Positions 61,033 through 64,000 of a stretch of 64,000 nt of DNA are shown here, piece after piece. The notes beneath the pieces are model-generated. The model was given only the letters and a program-made list of their open reading frames with translations. It made no database searches and was not told the DNA's origin. How positions within the stretch are numbered: position 1 is the stretch's first letter; every line of letters starts with the position of its first letter. The DNA comes from Sclerotinia nivalis. Taxonomy: Eukaryota > Ascomycota > Leotiomycetes > Helotiales > Sclerotiniaceae. The stretch spans positions 1,612,001 through 1,676,000 of the forward strand of contig JAPEIS010000014.1 in the NCBI GenBank assembly GCA_029531795.1, in the 5' to 3' direction. The translations under genes were made by a program, and so were the position numbers.

Positions 61033-64000
61033 TATCACGAGATAGTATGATCACAGAGCATATTGAAGGGATCAAGGAGAAGATGGTTTTATTGAAGTGA
61101 TAAAATTAAATATCTAATTGAATGGGAACTTGTTCAATGACTTACCCTTGATCCTTTCAATCGAGGGTCGTATATATAGACTAGATCTTCGTTATCTAAC
61201 TGATGAGATGTGTTATTGAGATATGATTTCTAGTGATATCATATCAGGATCATCTTGATTAATCGTAAGGATAATCAAGGATTTAGAATAGCCTGAATAC
61301 AAATGATGTAAGAAAACATACGATGATCATACGATTTAAATAACGTAGGAAAGCGATGATGTATTGATTATAGATCATTTATATATGATTTAGATAATAT
61401 ATAATTATCTGCAATACATTTTTTAGATCGAGAATCGATCTGTAATAATAAGGAAAGATTATAAAAAGTAGTAATTGATCAAATATAGAGTTTAGATCTT
61501 GATAATGTATAAGTATCGATTTCGAACGATTCCGATTGAAATTGGTGGTGTGGTTCAATTTGGTCGATTAATTGACTATATTAACCAAATTGACCAATTT
61601 GACCAAATTGATTATTTCACGACTATATCGATAAGGTTAACCCATTGATTATATTGGTTATTTCGAATATTGATCATTTGGATAGAATTGATCATTTTAA
61701 TCGTATTGATGTGAAAAAATGAGTATAAGTTGTAATATATTGATCGATTTGATTGATATATTCGGTTTTGATGAATGTTAACGAACTAACTAATGTAGTA
61801 TATATATACAATCAAATTTCATCAATTTTGCATAGTATTGTAATAATATTTTGTTCGAAAATGTATAATACTGCAGATGGTTTGTGATTAATACAATCGA
61901 ATTAACGAAACAATACAATAAGGTTTCGAAGATCATAATGATATTCGAAAAAAGGAAAGTACAATCAAAAAAGGTCTGAATATAAGTTATCTCATTTTTC
62001 ATCTTTGTAGCATGATAATTATAATAGCAACGAAGATGATACTTAAGAAAATCCAAATTCTAATAGGTATCGTATAAAAGTGAATTGAGGATAACTTTGA
62101 TTATATACAATTTTGACAAAATTTGTTCGTATGTTCATACAATCGATTAATAGATAGATTATATCTCTCAATCAGTATTATATATAATACTAATCATATC
62201 AAAATGGATAGAAAAAGCCTTCGATCGTATACTAATTCGATAGAATTCGTTTGTAGATATATACGATCGATTTCCTATCCAATTTTGAGTATCATCACTT
62301 TTATACCGAAGATCGAAAAAAGAAAAAATATCGAAAATATTAAGAAGAGTCGGCAATGAATTAAATAGCTCTTATTCCATTATAGGTTTTTTGAGTAGGA
62401 GGATATTATAACAATAATCACGAAATAGCTGATATTGTATATATGTGTAAACAAATTTTACCAATTTTGTATAATATTATGATGGTGTTTTGTTCGTATA
62501 AATATAATGCAATAGATAATCTGTGATTATTCTTACTCAATCTTTATGATTCTATTGTTAATATTCTATAGATTCAGAAGAGAACAAAAATATTCGAACT
62601 TTTGTTATGTAAGATTCTTAGTAAACCCATCAATTGTTATATCGATAATTAGAAAGTAGATTATATAAAAGTTTCCTTTTGAGTATTTCTATCGCAATCA
62701 TATATTCTGTATATCGATATACCTTAACTTTGTAATTATTCGTTTGTTCTCATCAATTATCAATCTGATTACTTATTGATTATTATAAAATATTGATATA
62801 GATTCTTTTATTACAAGATCGATTTCCTTTAGAAAGTATAAAGTTGTTATAGTTTCTTTTGATATATATTCAACATTAAGTAATTCAGCTTCAATTGTTG
62901 AAATAATTACAGTATCCTACTTAGATACTTTTTATACAATTAAACCATCGAAAAGGGATATAATATATCTTTGAGATGATCGATATATATCAGGATCATT
63001 TGCAAAAGAAATATCTAAGAAAACGAAAAGTTATAATATTTGATCATTATTATATTATATTGCAAGAAACCTTGTATTCTAAAGATATTTAAAACAGTAA
63101 TCAACAGCTTTCATATATTCGGTCGATGGATTGGTCAAGTAGTAGTTCAATTGCAAAACAGCGAATGAGATATCTGCTTTTATTGTAATTACAATGTATA
63201 GGATTAATCCTACTTTCTTTTGATATAATTTGATTATATATATAGAAGCCTGATTTGAGTTTTTCCGAAATACCATTATAAATAGTAATATATATATTAT
63301 TCCATTAGTTGTTTTAAATTTCTTAGCAATCTTTTTAATGTATATATTATAAACTAATTATAGCTTTTTCTTGGATCGATTACGAAGGATATATATTCCT
63401 AGAAACCATTTTGTATCTCCAAAATCATATAGCTCATATACAGCTTTGATTTCTTTAGTGATTTTGATAACAGCTAATTTGTTCTTTTTATAGTATATAA
63501 TCTGAACATTATTCACAAAGAATAAAATCATAATTATATACTTTGGGTTTATATATAAATATAACTTCTCTTTATATTATACCAATCCCAGTTTTTCGAA
63601 TATCCGAATGAAATCCCTAAATTATATTGTTAGAAAATCATGAAGACTATATAGTATTCGATTAATGATTACATTTTTATTAAGGATTTTGTAATCATCA
63701 GAAAAATAGTATACAATTAAAATATCAGAAGAATTGTATAAAGTATTAACAAAGATATTGATTATATTATATTGTTTTGTTTCGAGATTGTATTTGATAA
63801 TGATTGCTATTGTAATTCGGAATGATCGTCCGGCTAATATAGCAGTATAAATAATTTCAATAATACTCTTAATCTAAAGATCTCCTCGAACTATTAAACA
63901 AAAGCAATAACGAATAATTAAACCTTAATCATTATATTTATATATAAACATTTATTAAAAAAAAATCGGTTTTATAAATTCCAATCCGGAATCGATTTCA
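61033..64000 (-). mobile_element. Element E2: second copy of the E Copia family, partial
   Basis: It starts TATCACGAGATAG at 61033, directly inside the right LTR of E1, and aligns with 49002-52100 of E1 to the window end. On the minus strand RNase H entry reads YQKKVGLILYIVITIKADISFAVLQLNYYLTNPSTEYM (63276-63079). The RT box reads FVNNVQII, both catalytic Asp changed to Asn (63508-63513), while E1 keeps DD. The remaining pol, gag and 5' LTR lie outside the window. E2 retains slightly more G+C in its LTR region than E1. Confidence 0.82.

Noticed and set aside
15000..64000. A mitochondrial origin for the AT-rich part
   Set aside because: The block is made of LTR retrotransposons, a LINE and TA-flanked DNA elements with nuclear-type target duplications. 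No mitochondrial genes occur.

Overview
The window comes from a filamentous ascomycete (Pezizomycotina). The evidence is short spliceosomal introns (46-112 nt) with GTAAGT-type donors and CTAAC-type branch points, fungal versions of conserved housekeeping proteins, and extreme A+T enrichment of every transposon with CpA-to-TpA changes, the mark of repeat-induced point mutation (RIP). The style fits a leotiomycete, but that assignment is only an inference.

Region 1 (1 to about 15,000) is normal, gene-bearing DNA. It holds five intact housekeeping genes whose exon structures I could rebuild base by base: a Cys-Gly/carnosine-type metallodipeptidase (DUG1 type, +), the ubiquitin-specific protease UBP14/USP5 (-), the mitochondrial Fe-S scaffold ISU1 (+), the DEAD-box rRNA-processing helicase DBP3 (+) and the ER N-glycosylation protein RFT1 (-). 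DUG1/UBP14 and DBP3/RFT1 are convergent pairs (253 and 43 bp apart), and UBP14/ISU1 are divergent. They share no pathway. The first 3.4 kb has no supportable gene. A 433-bp MITE-like insertion lies between ISU1 and DBP3.

Region 2 (about 15,000 to 64,000) is a 49-kb block of very AT-rich, gene-free DNA made of nested, RIP-degraded transposons. From left to right: a complete 6.8-kb Ty3/Gypsy chromovirus (element A, 163-bp LTRs, ATATA target duplication); a Copia element on the minus strand (G) with a 244-bp solo LTR inside its 5' LTR; a second Gypsy chromovirus (B); a Tad1-like LINE on the minus strand with a solo LTR in its reverse transcriptase; a Gypsy gag remnant (F) cut by another Gypsy element (D), which carries a 1.0-kb TA-flanked inverted-repeat transposon; then a Copia element on the minus strand (E1) inserted in D. 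E1 is itself interrupted by an 809-bp Fot1-like MITE, a 3.5-kb internally deleted Gypsy copy (C, AATAT duplication) and a second Copia copy (E2) that runs off the window. No ORF in this block is intact; coding is recognisable only as motif series broken by CAA/CAG-to-TAA/TAG stops.

I found no CRISPR, rRNA, tRNA or cargo-gene system. The most informative content is the record of transposition: target duplications, an occupied/empty site pair, RIP-shifted LTR ends, a palindrome shared by three LTR families, and small inverted-repeat elements that still carry GC-rich, apparently un-RIPped ends.
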